Below are positions 17,688 to 27,314 of a stretch of 64,000 nt of DNA, piece after piece (within the stretch, counting starts at the first letter, position 1; each line of letters starts with the position of its first letter). Both the position numbers and the translations under genes were made by a program. A model generated the notes under the pieces. The model worked only from the letters and a program-made list of their open reading frames with translations. It made no database searches and was not told the DNA's origin. This DNA comes from Deltaproteobacteria bacterium (GTDB lineage Bacteria > Desulfobacterota > Binatia > HRBIN30 > CADEER01): the NCBI GenBank assembly GCA_029262455.1, contig JAJCZJ010000110.1, positions 1 through 64,000 on the forward strand, given 5' to 3'.

Positions 17688-19058
17688 ATGGCGGACAAAC
17701 AGGCGCTGGGGATGTTGACGGCCGCTGAGCTGCGCGACTTGGTCAGCCGTGGTGAGGTGGATGCGATTTGGGCAGTCACCCCGGATTTGTACGGGCGACC
17801 TGTGGGCAAGCGCTACGGGGCGCGATTTTTCATCGACGAAGTCCTCGATCGCGAGGTGGCCCTCCCCGCGCGAGTGTTGTTCGGAGATTTCGCCGGTCAG
17901 TCCTTGGCGCTGCCTTCCGGCGCGCGCGTAGACATTCACAAGGACTTGTCGATTCGCCCCGATACCGGATCCCTGCGACGTGCGGCCTGGCTCGATCGCA
18001 CCGTGGTCGCTGTGTGCGATGTCATCGATCCGGCGACAGGCGAGCTGTTTCAGCTGTCGAGTCGCTCGGTGCTCAAGCGTCAGATGGAACGAGCTCGCTC
18101 GGCGTCGGTTGTGCCGCGAGGAGCCATGACGACGGAGTTCTATCTCCTAGACGAGGATTGGCCGGAGCTGCGCGAAGGCGAAGCGTTCAGCATTGGAGCG
18201 GGCGGGCGAGCGGCATGCCTGCCTGATGATCACGGTGTGGTCGGCGCGATGATGCGGGAGTTGGCCGGTTCGGGGGTGGCTCTGGAGCATGTCTGCGCCA
18301 GCACCGGAGCGGGGCAATATGAGGTTCGACTGAGCGAGGCGGGCTTACTCGACGTCGCCGATCGCCAGATGATTGCGAAATGGGCAATCAAAGACGTCGC
18401 GGCGCGGCACTCCGTGCGCGCATCGTTTATGGCGCTGCCGACGGAGCTGTGTTCGGCGAGCCGGATGGAGATCGAGACGAGTCTGTCCTCGGCTGATCGT
18501 GGTGCGGCATTGTTCTCCGCACGCGAGCCGGGAGATCGCAGTCCGGACCTACCGGTTGCGTGCCGCTGGTGGATTGGTGGGCTGTTGCGCCAGGCGCGCA
18601 GCGCAACCTTGTGTTTTGCCCCGACGGTGAACTCCTACAAACGCTACCGAGTCGATGATGGGTCGGCGTCGGCCATCGGTTGGTCGTCGAGTCGCTCGTC
18701 CGTTGCCTTCCGCGTCGTGGGTGATGAGAAACGTCGTCAGGTCAGCTGCAAGTTGGCAGGGGCCGACGCGAACCCGTTCGTCGCGAGTGCTGCGATCTTA
18801 GCGGCCGGCCTCGACGGCTTGTCGGCCCGGGCCGATGCCCCGGCCGAGATCGCTGAAGGGAGCGCTCTGCGGGCACTGCCGCGCGCACCGATGGGGATTC
18901 TCGAGGCAGCAGAGCTAGCCGCGCAATCGACGTTTCTGCGGCAAGCGATCGGTGAAGGTTTCGTTGAGTTGCTGGCCTACTGCGGCCGCTACGAGCAGGC
19001 TAGGTTTGACGGTGTGGTGACGTCTTGGGAGCAAGATCGCTACCTACAGGACGCCTGA
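17688..19058 (+). CDS. Glutamine synthetase-family ligase (GlnA/PuuA/GlnT-like)
   Basis: 456 residues from ATG 17688 with GGGG in front. The N-terminal beta-grasp part reads LTAAELRDLVSRGEVDAIWA and YGRPVGKR. Catalytic-domain motifs: TTEFYLLDE (metal Glu), GAGQYEVRLS, FMALP in place of the usual FMAKP, and FAPTVNSYKRY (ATP/substrate loop). After it come SSSRSSVAFRV and GADANPFVASAAILAAGLDG. The lack of the adenylylation-site block and several departures from GlnA consensus suggest a gamma-glutamyl-amine ligase (polyamine-like) rather than housekeeping glutamine synthetase. A sigma-54 promoter lies just downstream, which hints at nitrogen control nearby. Confidence 0.82.
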   Translation: MADKQALGMLTAAELRDLVSRGEVDAIWAVTPDLYGRPVGKRYGARFFIDEVLDREVALPARVLFGDFAGQSLALPSGARVDIHKDLSIRPDTGSLRRAAWLDRTVVAVCDVIDPATGELFQLSSRSVLKRQMERARSASVVPRGAMTTEFYLLDEDWPELREGEAFSIGAGGRAACLPDDHGVVGAMMRELAGSGVALEHVCASTGAGQYEVRLSEAGLLDVADRQMIAKWAIKDVAARHSVRASFMALPTELCSASRMEIETSLSSADRGAALFSAREPGDRSPDLPVACRWWIGGLLRQARSATLCFAPTVNSYKRYRVDDGSASAIGWSSSRSSVAFRVVGDEKRRQVSCKLAGADANPFVASAAILAAGLDGLSARADAPAEIAEGSALRALPRAPMGILEAAELAAQSTFLRQAIGEGFVELLAYCGRYEQARFDGVVTSWEQDRYLQDA

Positions 19059-19171
19059 GTTTCCGATCATCCGCCAGCACTGCCATGTAAAATAGAACGC
19101 TGTTTACGAAGTTCGATTGCGTACCGAGCCGGTGAACGAAATCGTGCGAAGTCGATTTCTTGTATAGATCG

Positions 19172-19190
19172 CAAGAGGTTTTCCCTCTTG
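19172..19190 (+). repeat. Short inverted repeat abutting the sigma-54 promoter
   Basis: CAAGAGG (19172-19178) and CCTCTTG (19184-19190) form a perfect 7-bp stem with loop TTTTC. Its right arm overlaps the -24 element. It might be a regulator half-site or the 3' hairpin of the upstream gene; no T-run follows. Confidence 0.45.
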
Positions 19191-19203
19191 GCACGCCGGT
19201 TGC
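19189..19203 (+). promoter_or_regulatory. Sigma-54 (-24/-12) promoter
   Basis: TGGCAC (19189-19194), a 5-bp spacer, then TTGC (19200-19203) matches the consensus TGGCAC-N5-TTGCW, including invariant GG and GC ten bases apart. It lies in a non-coding gap, 38 bp upstream of the start of a small ORF that has a strong ribosome site. Expected transcription start is near 19214. Confidence 0.82.
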
Positions 19204-19241
19204 GCTCCTTCCCTGTCGAAACCAACGGGAGGGAGACCCCA

Positions 19242-19385
19242 ATGAAAGTATTTGCAACGGGTAAGTGGAGTAAGTCGGAGAAGCGCTGGAACATGGTTGT
19301 CGCGATTCGCCGTCCGGGACGCGAGGTTGCGGCCAACCGTCGCGACGCGCAAGACGCGAGCGCGAAACCGCAACGCAAGCGCTGA
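19242..19385 (+). CDS. Small basic protein (47 aa) behind the sigma-54 promoter
   Basis: ATG 19242 follows ACGGGAGGGAGACC, an excellent ribosome site. The product begins MKVFATGKWSKSEKRWNMVV, has an Arg/Lys-rich second half ending QRKR, and has no membrane segment or Cys. The first half could form a short beta hairpin; the tail is disordered and basic, as in small nucleic-acid-binding or regulatory proteins. I do not recognise the family. Its promoter and ribosome site are better than most in the window, which supports real expression. The histidine kinase starts 74 bp downstream and may be co-transcribed. Confidence 0.7.
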   Translation: MKVFATGKWSKSEKRWNMVVAIRRPGREVAANRRDAQDASAKPQRKR

Positions 19386-19459
19386 GCACATTCGGTTTGA
19401 GGGGTCGAGCGGCAGACTGCCCTTGACCTCGGGCGCGTTGCTGGCCACGATTCCTGGCG

Positions 19460-20350
19460 ATGCGGACGCGTCGAAACTGGTACGTCGCCTCGATCTTCGT
19501 GATCACTCCGGCGGTAGCGCTGGTCGTGGTTGGAATCCTGGTGTTGGCCTTTCGCCGGGAGACGGTCGATACAACCCTCGGGATCCTGATCCTGTCGTTC
19601 TGCACAGCCTTGTTCGTCGGTGCGACGTTGATGCTGTTGTCGTTGAAGCGTGCGGCCGATCTGTCGCAGCTCCAACTCGACTTTCTGTCAAAGGTGTCGC
19701 ACGAGTTCAAAACGCCGTTGACCAGCATCCGGATGTTCACGGAGACTCTGGCGGGCGCCCGGCCGCTCACCGATGAGCAGCGCGAGCACTGTCTGCGCAT
19801 GCTCGAGAGCGAGACGGGCCGCCTCGATACGATGATCGGTCGGCTCCTGGACTTCGGCCGGATGGAAGCTGGGCGGATGACCTACGATCGACAACCGGAA
19901 TCGGTCGAGTCGGTTGTCGAGGCGACGCTGCGGGCGTTCGAACCGATCTGCCTCGGCAGTGGTGTGCGCCTGGAGACACGGGTTGCGCCGGATCTTCCGA
20001 AAGTGCGAGCCGATCGAGCGATGTTGTCGCAGGCGCTGCTCAACCTTTTGCAGAACGCGGTCAAGTACGGGGGCGACGGGAATGAGGTCGTTCTCGACTG
20101 CAGCGCGCAGGGTGGTCAGGTGCGATTGTCGGTTGCCGACCATGGACCCGGGATTCCGCGTCGCGAACGCCACCGGATCTTCGATCGTTTTTACCGAATC
20201 GACGATCGACTGAGTCGTCGACAAGAGGGAAGCGGACTTGGTTTGGCGATTGTACGCCACGTCGCACAAGCGCACGGTGGACGCGTTTCCGTTCGCGATC
20301 GCGTTGGCGGCGGGTCGGAATTCGCGATCTCATTGCCAGCCGCCAGCTGA
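19460..20350 (+). CDS. Membrane sensor histidine kinase
   Basis: 296 residues. Two transmembrane helices (IFVITPAVALVVVGILVLAF and LGILILSFCTALFVGATLML) with almost no periplasmic loop and no clear HAMP domain. Then a DHp domain with the phospho-acceptor SHEFKTPLTS and a HATPase domain: N box NLLQNAVKYG, G1 DHGPGIP, F box DRFYR, G2 GSGLGLAIV. The tiny sensor part suggests it senses the membrane or works with a partner. It is followed 10 bp later by its response regulator, so they form a two-component pair. The small sigma-54-driven ORF lies just upstream. Confidence 0.93.
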   Translation: MRTRRNWYVASIFVITPAVALVVVGILVLAFRRETVDTTLGILILSFCTALFVGATLMLLSLKRAADLSQLQLDFLSKVSHEFKTPLTSIRMFTETLAGARPLTDEQREHCLRMLESETGRLDTMIGRLLDFGRMEAGRMTYDRQPESVESVVEATLRAFEPICLGSGVRLETRVAPDLPKVRADRAMLSQALLNLLQNAVKYGGDGNEVVLDCSAQGGQVRLSVADHGPGIPRRERHRIFDRFYRIDDRLSRRQEGSGLGLAIVRHVAQAHGGRVSVRDRVGGGSEFAISLPAAS

Positions 20351-20360
20351 GGTTGTTGCG

Positions 20361-21050
20361 ATGGCATCGGAGACCGTTTTACTGATCGAAGACGATCCGG
20401 CCATTGTGTCGGGTCTCGAGCTCAATCTCTCGTTGGAAGGCTACCGCGTGCTGTCCGCTGCTGACGGCGAAACCGGCTTTCAGGTAGCCTGTGAAGAGTC
20501 TCCGGACATGGTTCTACTCGACATCATGCTGCCGGGTGCGAACGGTCTCGAAGTTTTGCGGCGTCTGCGGGCCCGCTCCCCGGAGACACCGGTCCTCATC
20601 TTGTCGGCGCGAGGAGAGGAAGCCGACAAAGTGCTCGGCCTGCAACTCGGGGCCGATGACTATATCAGCAAGCCCTTTTCCCTGAGTGAGCTTTTGGCCA
20701 GAATCAACGCAGCACTGCGGCGGCAACGGCTGCAGACGTCGGAATCTACACAGGCGTTGTATCGGATCGGGGACGCGACGATCGATGTCGTTAGGCGTTT
20801 GGTTACCCGCGGCGACCGGGAGATTGCGATGACGGCGCGCGAGTTCGAGCTGCTGACCTACTTCCTGCAGCATCCGGGGGTCGCGCTATCGCGCGAGCGC
20901 TTGCTCGACGCGGTATGGCAGACCGACTACCTGACTCAGCGCACCATCGACAACTTCGTCGGCCGTCTGCGCGCCAAGCTCGAGCCCGACCCCGAGCAGC
21001 CCCAGCACTTTCTGACTGTGCGCGGAGTCGGCTACCGCTTCGAACAGTAA
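20361..21050 (+). CDS. OmpR/PhoB-family response regulator
   Basis: 229 residues from ATG 20361. The receiver domain has the acidic pair IEDD, the phospho-accepting Asp in DMVLLDIMLPG, and the conserved Lys in ISKPFSL. The C-terminal winged helix has MTAREFELLTYFLQHPG, the recognition helix in LTQRTIDNFVGRLRAKL and the wing VRGVGYRFE. All family landmarks are intact. It is the cognate partner of the kinase 10 bp upstream; targets unknown. Confidence 0.95.
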   Translation: MASETVLLIEDDPAIVSGLELNLSLEGYRVLSAADGETGFQVACEESPDMVLLDIMLPGANGLEVLRRLRARSPETPVLILSARGEEADKVLGLQLGADDYISKPFSLSELLARINAALRRQRLQTSESTQALYRIGDATIDVVRRLVTRGDREIAMTAREFELLTYFLQHPGVALSRERLLDAVWQTDYLTQRTIDNFVGRLRAKLEPDPEQPQHFLTVRGVGYRFEQ

Positions 21051-21064
21051 ACGGAGTGCTATTC

Positions 21065-22177
21065 TCAGTACTGGATTATGCTGCGGATGCTCTTGCCTTC
21101 GTGCATTAGTTCGAATGCATCGTTGATCTTTTCGAGGGGCATGGTGTGGGTGACGTATTCGTCCACTTTGAGGTGTCCGTCCATGTACCAATCGACGTAG
21201 GTCGGAACTTGGGTGCGGCCGCGCGCGCCACCGAAGGCAGTGCCGCGCCAGGTTCGCCCGGTCACGAGCAGAAAAGGGCGGTTGTGGATCTCTTCGCCGG
21301 CTCCGGCAACACCGATGACGACCGATTGTCCCCACCCCTTGTGGGCGCACTGAAGAGCCTGCGTCATGACTCCGACATTACCGGTGCAGTCGAAGGTGTA
21401 GTCGGCACCGCCGCCGGTCAACTCGACGATTGCCTCGGCCAACTTGTCGAGCTCGATTTTGCTGGCGTCGACCATGTCCGTCGCGCCGAACTGTCTCGCC
21501 AATTCGAACTTCTGCGGATTGAGATCGACTCCGATGATGCGGGTGGCCCCGGCCATCACGGCCCCCTGGACGACGGAAACTCCAATCCCACCGAGACCGA
21601 AGATTGCGACGGTCGACCCGGGTTCGACTTTTGCGGTGTTGAGTACGGCCCCGATGCCTGTCGTGATTCCGCAACCGAGGAGGCATACCTTGTCCAAGGG
21701 AGCGTCCTTGCGGATCTTGGCGAGGGCGATCTCGGGTACGACGGTGTACTCGGCGAACGTTGACGTGCCCATGTAGTGGAGCAGCGGCTTGCCTTTGAGA
21801 GAGAGCCGGCTGGTACCGTCGGGCATCAATCCTTGGCCTTGTGTCGCTAGCAAGGCGCTGCAGAGATTGGTTTTTCCGCTGGTGCAGAACTTACAGTGAC
21901 GACACTCGGGAATGTACAGCGGAATGACGTGGTCGCCGACTTCGATGCTGGTGACTCCCGGTCCGATCTCTTCGACCACGCCGCCGCCCTCGTGTCCGAG
22001 GACGGTCGGGAAGAGGCCGGAAGGATCGGCGCCGCTCATCGTATAGGCGTCGGTGTGACAGACGCCGGTAGCGGTGAGTCGTATCAAGCACTCCCCTGCT
22101 TTGGGCCCATCGAGGTTGATCTCCTCGACCTCGAGCGGTTTTTTTGGTTCCCAACAGATGGCTGCATTGACCTTCAT
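21065..22177 (-). CDS. frmA: S-(hydroxymethyl)glutathione dehydrogenase / class III zinc alcohol dehydrogenase
   Basis: 370 residues, the usual class III length. Catalytic zinc ligands are in [10 protein letters not shown] and GHEGGG with the later [12 protein letters not shown]. The structural zinc lobe reads [16 protein letters not shown]. The NAD site is [15 protein letters not shown] and the C-terminus is [15 protein letters not shown]. The overall pattern follows E. coli FrmA closely. It oxidises the formaldehyde-glutathione adduct and so detoxifies or dissimilates C1 units. Related NAD-dependent alcohol dehydrogenases are possible. It is convergent with the response regulator. Confidence 0.9.
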   Translation of the reverse strand: MKVNAAICWEPKKPLEVEEINLDGPKAGECLIRLTATGVCHTDAYTMSGADPSGLFPTVLGHEGGGVVEEIGPGVTSIEVGDHVIPLYIPECRHCKFCTSGKTNLCSALLATQGQGLMPDGTSRLSLKGKPLLHYMGTSTFAEYTVVPEIALAKIRKDAPLDKVCLLGCGITTGIGAVLNTAKVEPGSTVAIFGLGGIGVSVVQGAVMAGATRIIGVDLNPQKFELARQFGATDMVDASKIELDKLAEAIVELTGGGADYTFDCTGNVGVMTQALQCAHKGWGQSVVIGVAGAGEEIHNRPFLLVTGRTWRGTAFGGARGRTQVPTYVDWYMDGHLKVDEYVTHTMPLEKINDAFELMHEGKSIRSIIQY

Positions 22178-22281
22178 CGATCCCTCCAGGATGTTTCGAA
22201 GGTGTTGCGTATCGCGGATCGAGAATCAACTCAGCGCTGTGTCGCGCCGCGAGCGAAGTGCGCCGTTGATCGAACCCATGC

Positions 22282-24891
22282 GTGCTCAACCAATCGCGGC
22301 GGCGGCGAGTGCCCGTGACGGGTCAGGGGCTCTCTTTGGCTGAGCTGCCGATCGATTCAGTATTGCCGCTGCTGTGCGGCGCTCTGCGGCACGATGGTGT
22401 AGTCGTGTTGCAGGCGGAGCCCGGGGCCGGGAAGACGACCCGTGTGCCGGCGGCGCTCTTGGATGCGGGATTGGCCGGTGACAAGTCGATCGTGGTCTTG
22501 GAGCCGCGGCGAATTGCGGCCCGCGCGGCTGCGGAGTGGGTTGCTCGCGAACGCGGTAAACGCCTCGGTGACGAGGTGGGCTTTCAGGTGCGCTTCGCAC
22601 GAAAAGGGGGCGCGTCGACCCGCGTTTGGTTCATGACCCAGGGTCTGTTCGCTCGTAAGCTGGCCAACGACGCCTTCCTCGACGATGTCGGCATTCTGGT
22701 ACTGGACGAGTTTCACGAGCGTCATCTTTCCGGTGATGTTGCGTTGGCGGTGGCGCGAGAGTTGCGTCGCACCGTGCGACCAGACTTGCGACTGCTGGTG
22801 ATGTCGGCAACGCTCGATACCGTCGGCATTGCGCGCTACCTCGGCGGTTGTCCGGTCGTCGAGTGTCCCGGCCGTGCGCATCCAGTCGAGATTGTCTTCG
22901 ATGTCCACCAGGACCGGCGGCGGTTGCCGGAGCGGGTTGCTTCCGCGGTCTCTTCGGCTCTCGCCGCCGATCTTTCAGGCGGCGACGTCCTGGTGTTTCT
23001 GCCGGGCGTGGGAGAGATTCGCCGCTGCACCGATGCGATTGCGGCTGTGTCGGGCCGCGGCGACATCGATGTCTTACCTTTGCACGGCGATCTTCCGCTG
23101 GATCGGCAGCGAGCCGTCCTCCAAGCGGGGGCGCGGCGTCGGGTGGTCCTCGCAACCAACGTGGCCGAGACCTCGGTGACGGTCGACGGTGTGTCTACGG
23201 TCATCGACTCGGGTCTGGCGCGCGTAGCGGAGCTCGACTCGGGTCGCGGCATCAACCGCTTGCGCTTGGCGCCGATCAGCAAGGCGTCGGCCGACCAACG
23301 TGCGGGGCGCGCCGGTCGTCAGGGTCCGGGCCGTTGTGTGAGGTTGTGGACTGCCGATGAGCACGCTTCGCGCCGCGAGCAAGAGGTGCCGGAGATTAGG
23401 AGGGCCGAGTTGTCATCGGCAATGCTCGAGTTGCAAGGGTGGGGAGTCGAAGGGTTCGACGCACTCGAGTGGCTCGACGAGCCCCCACCGGGCGCGGTTG
23501 CAAGGGCGCGCGTACTGCTCACCGATCTTGGTGCTATCTCACCGCAGGGACAGGTCGGTCGAGATGGGCATGCAATGATGCGCTTGCCAGCTTCCCCGCG
23601 CGTAGCGAGGCTGTTGTTGGATACGGTGCGAAGTGGCTGTCGGGCACGTGGCGCCCTGGCGGGGGCGTTGCTGGGCGAGCGCGACGTTTTGGTCGAGGCC
23701 CGATCTTTTGCCGATGCCGGCGCGCCGAGGCCGGCGGGAAATTGCGATCTGTCGGTGCGGATTGAACTGTTCGAACGCGCCGCGCGCCGCGACCTGACAG
23801 GGGCCGCATGTCGAGATCTCGGCCTCGAGCCTGGCGCTGTGCGGGTGGTCGAAAGAGCCCGCAGTCAATACGAGAGTGCGACGCGGGACCTAGCAGGCCC
23901 GGCGGATGCCAGTGACGACGAAAGTTTGCGACGAGCGCTGTTGCGCGCTTTCCCAGATCGGGTTGCAAGGCGTCGTCGCAAGGGCGAGGCGTCGGCGGTC
24001 ATGGTCGGCGGGACGGGAATACGGCTGGCCCCGACCAGCGTCGTCCGCGACGCGCACTTCTTTATAGCCATCGACCTTACGAGCGGACGCCGCGAAGAGC
24101 GTTCGGAGGCGACGGTGCGAATGGCTTGCGCGATCCATCCCGACTGGCTGGAAGAGTGCTTTCCAGAGGCGATGTCGGCTGAATCCGTTGTGGAGATCGA
24201 CGAGGAGCGTGGCTGCGTCGTCGAAATCGAGCGGTTCGAGTATCGTGATTTGACCGTATCCGAGAGTCGGCGGCGCGGGCGACCATCGGCGCAGGCGTCT
24301 CAGAAACTCGCTGACTTCGTTCGACGCCGTGGATCTGTACTCGGCGACACCGGCTCAATTCCGCGCCGCTTGGAGCTGGTCCGTCACCGTTTTCCCGATC
24401 TGGGCATGCCGGACCCCGAAGAGCTGTTGTCGTCTGCGGTCGACGCGGCTTGCGCTGGGAAGACCGGGATTGACGAACTGGGGCGCATCGACCTGGCGGA
24501 AATTCTCGCGGGGTTGCTGACGTACAAGCAGCGCCAGGCGTTGGCGACCTATGCCCCCCTACGCTTCGAGATTCCAAGCGGTCGCGCCGCGGCAATCGAC
24601 TATGTACGTGCACCCGCGCCGACGATCTCGGCGCGGGTGCAGGAACTCTTTGGTCTGGTCGATACGCCGAGGCTGGTTGGTGGCGCGGTTCCGCTGGTCG
24701 TCGAATTATTGGCGCCCAACAATCGCCCGGTTCAGATTACGGAGGACCTGCGTAGCTTTTGGGAGAACACCTACCCGGAGGTGCGCAAACAGTTGCGCGG
24801 CCGCTACCCAAAACATGATTGGCCGGAAGACCCGTCGACGGCGCGTGCGTCGCGCGGTCCAAAGAAGCGTCGGACGCGTGCGGGCGGCTAG
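22282..24891 (+). CDS. hrpB: ATP-dependent helicase HrpB
   Basis: 869 residues from GTG 22282; the next in-frame start, GTG 22315, may be the real one because it lies just before the conserved LPIDSVLPLL. DEAH-box motifs: Walker A EPGAGKTT, motif II DEFHERHLSGD, motif III SATLD, motif V NVAETSVTVDGV, motif VI QRAGRAGRQGPG. The C-terminal HrpB domain ends with APNNRPVQITEDLRSFWENT and YPEVRKQLRGRYPKHDWPED, which are diagnostic of HrpB. Probably an RNA or DNA helicase of unclear cellular role. It is divergent from frmA. Confidence 0.95.
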   Translation: MLNQSRRRRVPVTGQGLSLAELPIDSVLPLLCGALRHDGVVVLQAEPGAGKTTRVPAALLDAGLAGDKSIVVLEPRRIAARAAAEWVARERGKRLGDEVGFQVRFARKGGASTRVWFMTQGLFARKLANDAFLDDVGILVLDEFHERHLSGDVALAVARELRRTVRPDLRLLVMSATLDTVGIARYLGGCPVVECPGRAHPVEIVFDVHQDRRRLPERVASAVSSALAADLSGGDVLVFLPGVGEIRRCTDAIAAVSGRGDIDVLPLHGDLPLDRQRAVLQAGARRRVVLATNVAETSVTVDGVSTVIDSGLARVAELDSGRGINRLRLAPISKASADQRAGRAGRQGPGRCVRLWTADEHASRREQEVPEIRRAELSSAMLELQGWGVEGFDALEWLDEPPPGAVARARVLLTDLGAISPQGQVGRDGHAMMRLPASPRVARLLLDTVRSGCRARGALAGALLGERDVLVEARSFADAGAPRPAGNCDLSVRIELFERAARRDLTGAACRDLGLEPGAVRVVERARSQYESATRDLAGPADASDDESLRRALLRAFPDRVARRRRKGEASAVMVGGTGIRLAPTSVVRDAHFFIAIDLTSGRREERSEATVRMACAIHPDWLEECFPEAMSAESVVEIDEERGCVVEIERFEYRDLTVSESRRRGRPSAQASQKLADFVRRRGSVLGDTGSIPRRLELVRHRFPDLGMPDPEELLSSAVDAACAGKTGIDELGRIDLAEILAGLLTYKQRQALATYAPLRFEIPSGRAAAIDYVRAPAPTISARVQELFGLVDTPRLVGGAVPLVVELLAPNNRPVQITEDLRSFWENTYPEVRKQLRGRYPKHDWPEDPSTARASRGPKKRRTRAGG

Positions 24892-24971
24892 TTACGTCGA
24901 CGGTCGACGCGTCTCAACGACAGCGCTTTGATCATAGATACTCGCACGACCGATGGGAGGGCCTTGTTCTA

Positions 24972-25886
24972 GTGGAGATCTGGTTACCGATAGCGCTGGC
25001 TGCGGGTTGCTTGCAGACGGCGCGCAATGGTCTGGCTCGCTCTTTGGCTGGGAAGATCTCGCCAGCGCTCAGCAGTTGGTCGAGATTCACGTTCAACTTG
25101 CCGTTCTCGACCGTATTGGTCGTCGCGCTCTTCGCGTTGCAAGGGGTGCTGCAGCTAAATGGTCGCTTCTTTGCGTTTTGTCTGGCGACTGCGACGACGC
25201 AATTGCTTGGAAATGTGGCGCTGGTTGCGGCGTTCGACCACGCGAACTTCGCGCAGTCGATCGTGTTGCACAAGCTCGAGGTGGTCGTCACCGCGATCAT
25301 TGGAGTGCTTTTGTTTTCCGAGATGCCGTCGAGCTACGGTTGGGTCGGCATTGTGGTCTCGACCGTCGGCGTCTTGGTCATGAACCTCGGACGCGATGCC
25401 GGACCGGAGGGCTGGCGCCGGGCCTTCCACCTGGACGCTGGGTCGCTGTTGGCGTTGGCGGCCGCCTTCCTACTCACCTTCGCCGCCTTTTTGCTCAAGG
25501 AGGCCAATGCCGAACTCGTTGTGCTCAATCCTCGGGTTGGTACAGACCGGTTCGAGGTCGCGGCGCAGACGTTGTTTCACACGACGTGGATCGAAGTTTT
25601 GATCCTCAGCGCCTGGCTCTCGCTGCGCAGCCCGCACGAGTTCGTCAAGGTGCGGGCGCATTGGAAGCGGATGTTGGGGATCGGGGCTGCGGGTTTCGCT
25701 GGTAGCCTGGGTTGGTTTTGGTCGTTCTCACTGACCTTGGCGGCGTACGTCAAAGCGGTGGGGCAGATCGAGGCTGTGTTGGCGGTCGTTCTGGCCGTCG
25801 TCGTTTGGAAGGAGCGCGAAGTTTGGCGCCAATTGCCCGGAGTGGTGATGGTCGTCGGCGGCATTCTGATGCTGGTTTTGGTATGA
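24972..25886 (+). CDS. EamA/DMT-superfamily transporter
   Basis: 304 residues from GTG 24972 (MEIWLPIALAAG). Upstream in-frame sequence to 24819 overlaps hrpB and is not coding-like. About ten transmembrane segments appear as two EamA repeats. The first repeat ends with VGIVVSTVGVLVMNLG, the second with LPGVVMVVGGILMLVLV, the typical closing helices. Conserved interior motifs are FAQSIVLHKLEVVVTAIIG and AVGQIEAVLAVVLAVVVWKE. A drug/metabolite-type exporter with unknown substrate. Confidence 0.85.
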   Translation: MEIWLPIALAAGCLQTARNGLARSLAGKISPALSSWSRFTFNLPFSTVLVVALFALQGVLQLNGRFFAFCLATATTQLLGNVALVAAFDHANFAQSIVLHKLEVVVTAIIGVLLFSEMPSSYGWVGIVVSTVGVLVMNLGRDAGPEGWRRAFHLDAGSLLALAAAFLLTFAAFLLKEANAELVVLNPRVGTDRFEVAAQTLFHTTWIEVLILSAWLSLRSPHEFVKVRAHWKRMLGIGAAGFAGSLGWFWSFSLTLAAYVKAVGQIEAVLAVVLAVVVWKEREVWRQLPGVVMVVGGILMLVLV

Positions 25887-26007
25887 GTGGGCTGGCAATT
25901 TTCGCTCCGAAGCCGCCCTTTCGGCCAGATCTCCGAGCGGAATCGTGCTTGGGTAGGGTAATGCTGGGTGAGAAGGGCGCGCATTGGGGCGCAAACGGTG
26001 GTTGGTG

Positions 26008-27303
26008 ATGAATGGGGTGTGGTTCACACTGATCGTTGCCTCTGTTGTGTACGCGGCGTTCGCCGGAACGATGGACGCGGTCAGCAAGGCTTCGATCGAT
26101 TCCGCGAAGTCCGCCGTTCAGCTGGCGATTGGGCTGATTGGTGTCATGGCGTTTTGGCTCGGCATGATGCGGATCGTTCGCGAGGGAGGATTCTTTCATA
26201 CCCTGGCGCGATGGCTTCGCCCTTTGATGACCCGGCTGTTTCCGGACGTGCCGGTCGAGCACCCCGCGATGAGCGCGATGATCATGAATATCGCGGCCAA
26301 CATGCTCGGTCTTGCGAATGCGGCCACACCGTTCGGAATCAAGGCGATGGTCGAGCTCAATCGGCTGAATCCGGTTCCCGGGGTGGCGACGAACTCGATG
26401 ATTTTGTTCCTAGCCATCAACACGTCGGGGGTCGCGTTGGCGCCGCTCGGAGTCATCGGATTGCGGGCCGCCATGGGTTCCGAAAACGCGGCCGGCATCT
26501 GGCTGCCGACGTTGCTCGCGACCAGTTTCTCGACCATCGTCGGCATTGTTGCGGCGAAGACTTTTCAAAGGTTTTCGCGACCGGTCGAGTCTTATGAAGC
26601 GAGTACAGTTGATGGTCAGGGTGAACCGATCGGTTCGGTCGATACAGAGCTCGGCGAAGATCGACCGAGCTGGGGTCTCGGGCAGGCGATCGGTGTTGTG
26701 TACATGCTTCTGGTTGCCGTAGCTCTCTATCTCTCGTTTCGGGAAGGGTGGGCGAGCGGCACAGCGACTGGTGAGATTTTGCGATCGGCGATATCGAGCT
26801 GGCTGTTGCCTGTGCTGATCGGAACCATTCTTTGCTACGGTGTCGCCAAGCGGGTGCCGCTCTACGACACCATGATTGCTGGCGCCCGTGAAGGGTTCGA
26901 TGTCGCCGTGCGAATCATTCCTTTTTTGGTTGCGATTGTCGTAGCGGCGGGGATGTTTCGCGCGTCCGGGTGCCTCGACTTACTGATCGCGACGGTCGGC
27001 GGCGTTACGGCAGCTGTCGGTTTCCCGGCAGAGGCGCTGCCGATGGCGATCTTGCGACCGCTGTCGGGTTCCGGCGCGTATGCGATCATGGCCGAGATCA
27101 TGCAAGCGGAAGGTCCGGACTCGACGGTAGGATATTTGGTTTCGACGTTGCAGGGCAGTACGGAGACGACCTTCTACGTCTTAGCGGTGTATTTCGGGGC
27201 CGTCGGCGTCAGCCGGGTGCGTCATGCGGTAGCGACCGGCCTTGCGGCGGATTTCGCGGGGGTTGTCGGCGCCATCGTGGCGGTTCGATTGTTGCTCGGT
27301 TGA
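26008..27303 (+). CDS. Fused SpmA-SpmB nucleoside-recognition-domain membrane protein
   Basis: 431 residues from ATG 26008 (MNGVWFTLIVASV); GTG 26005 or TTG 25984 are alternatives. The first half is SpmA-like: WLGMMRIVREGG, MNIAANMLGLANAATPFGIK, TNSMILFLAINTSG. The second half is SpmB-like: MIAGAREGFDVAVRIIPFLV, AILRPLSGSGAYAIMAEI, STETTFYVLAVYFG. Non-spore-formers often carry this fused form. It is presumably a small-molecule transporter or permease-like protein; the nucleoside link is by family name only. Confidence 0.87.
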   Translation: MNGVWFTLIVASVVYAAFAGTMDAVSKASIDSAKSAVQLAIGLIGVMAFWLGMMRIVREGGFFHTLARWLRPLMTRLFPDVPVEHPAMSAMIMNIAANMLGLANAATPFGIKAMVELNRLNPVPGVATNSMILFLAINTSGVALAPLGVIGLRAAMGSENAAGIWLPTLLATSFSTIVGIVAAKTFQRFSRPVESYEASTVDGQGEPIGSVDTELGEDRPSWGLGQAIGVVYMLLVAVALYLSFREGWASGTATGEILRSAISSWLLPVLIGTILCYGVAKRVPLYDTMIAGAREGFDVAVRIIPFLVAIVVAAGMFRASGCLDLLIATVGGVTAAVGFPAEALPMAILRPLSGSGAYAIMAEIMQAEGPDSTVGYLVSTLQGSTETTFYVLAVYFGAVGVSRVRHAVATGLAADFAGVVGAIVAVRLLLG

Positions 27304-27314
27304 TGCAGGACGTT

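Noticed and set aside
17208..17939. Upstream extension of the TPR metalloprotease frame
   Set aside because: It overlaps the DUF3467 gene and the start of the glutamine synthetase homologue, and has no protein-like character.
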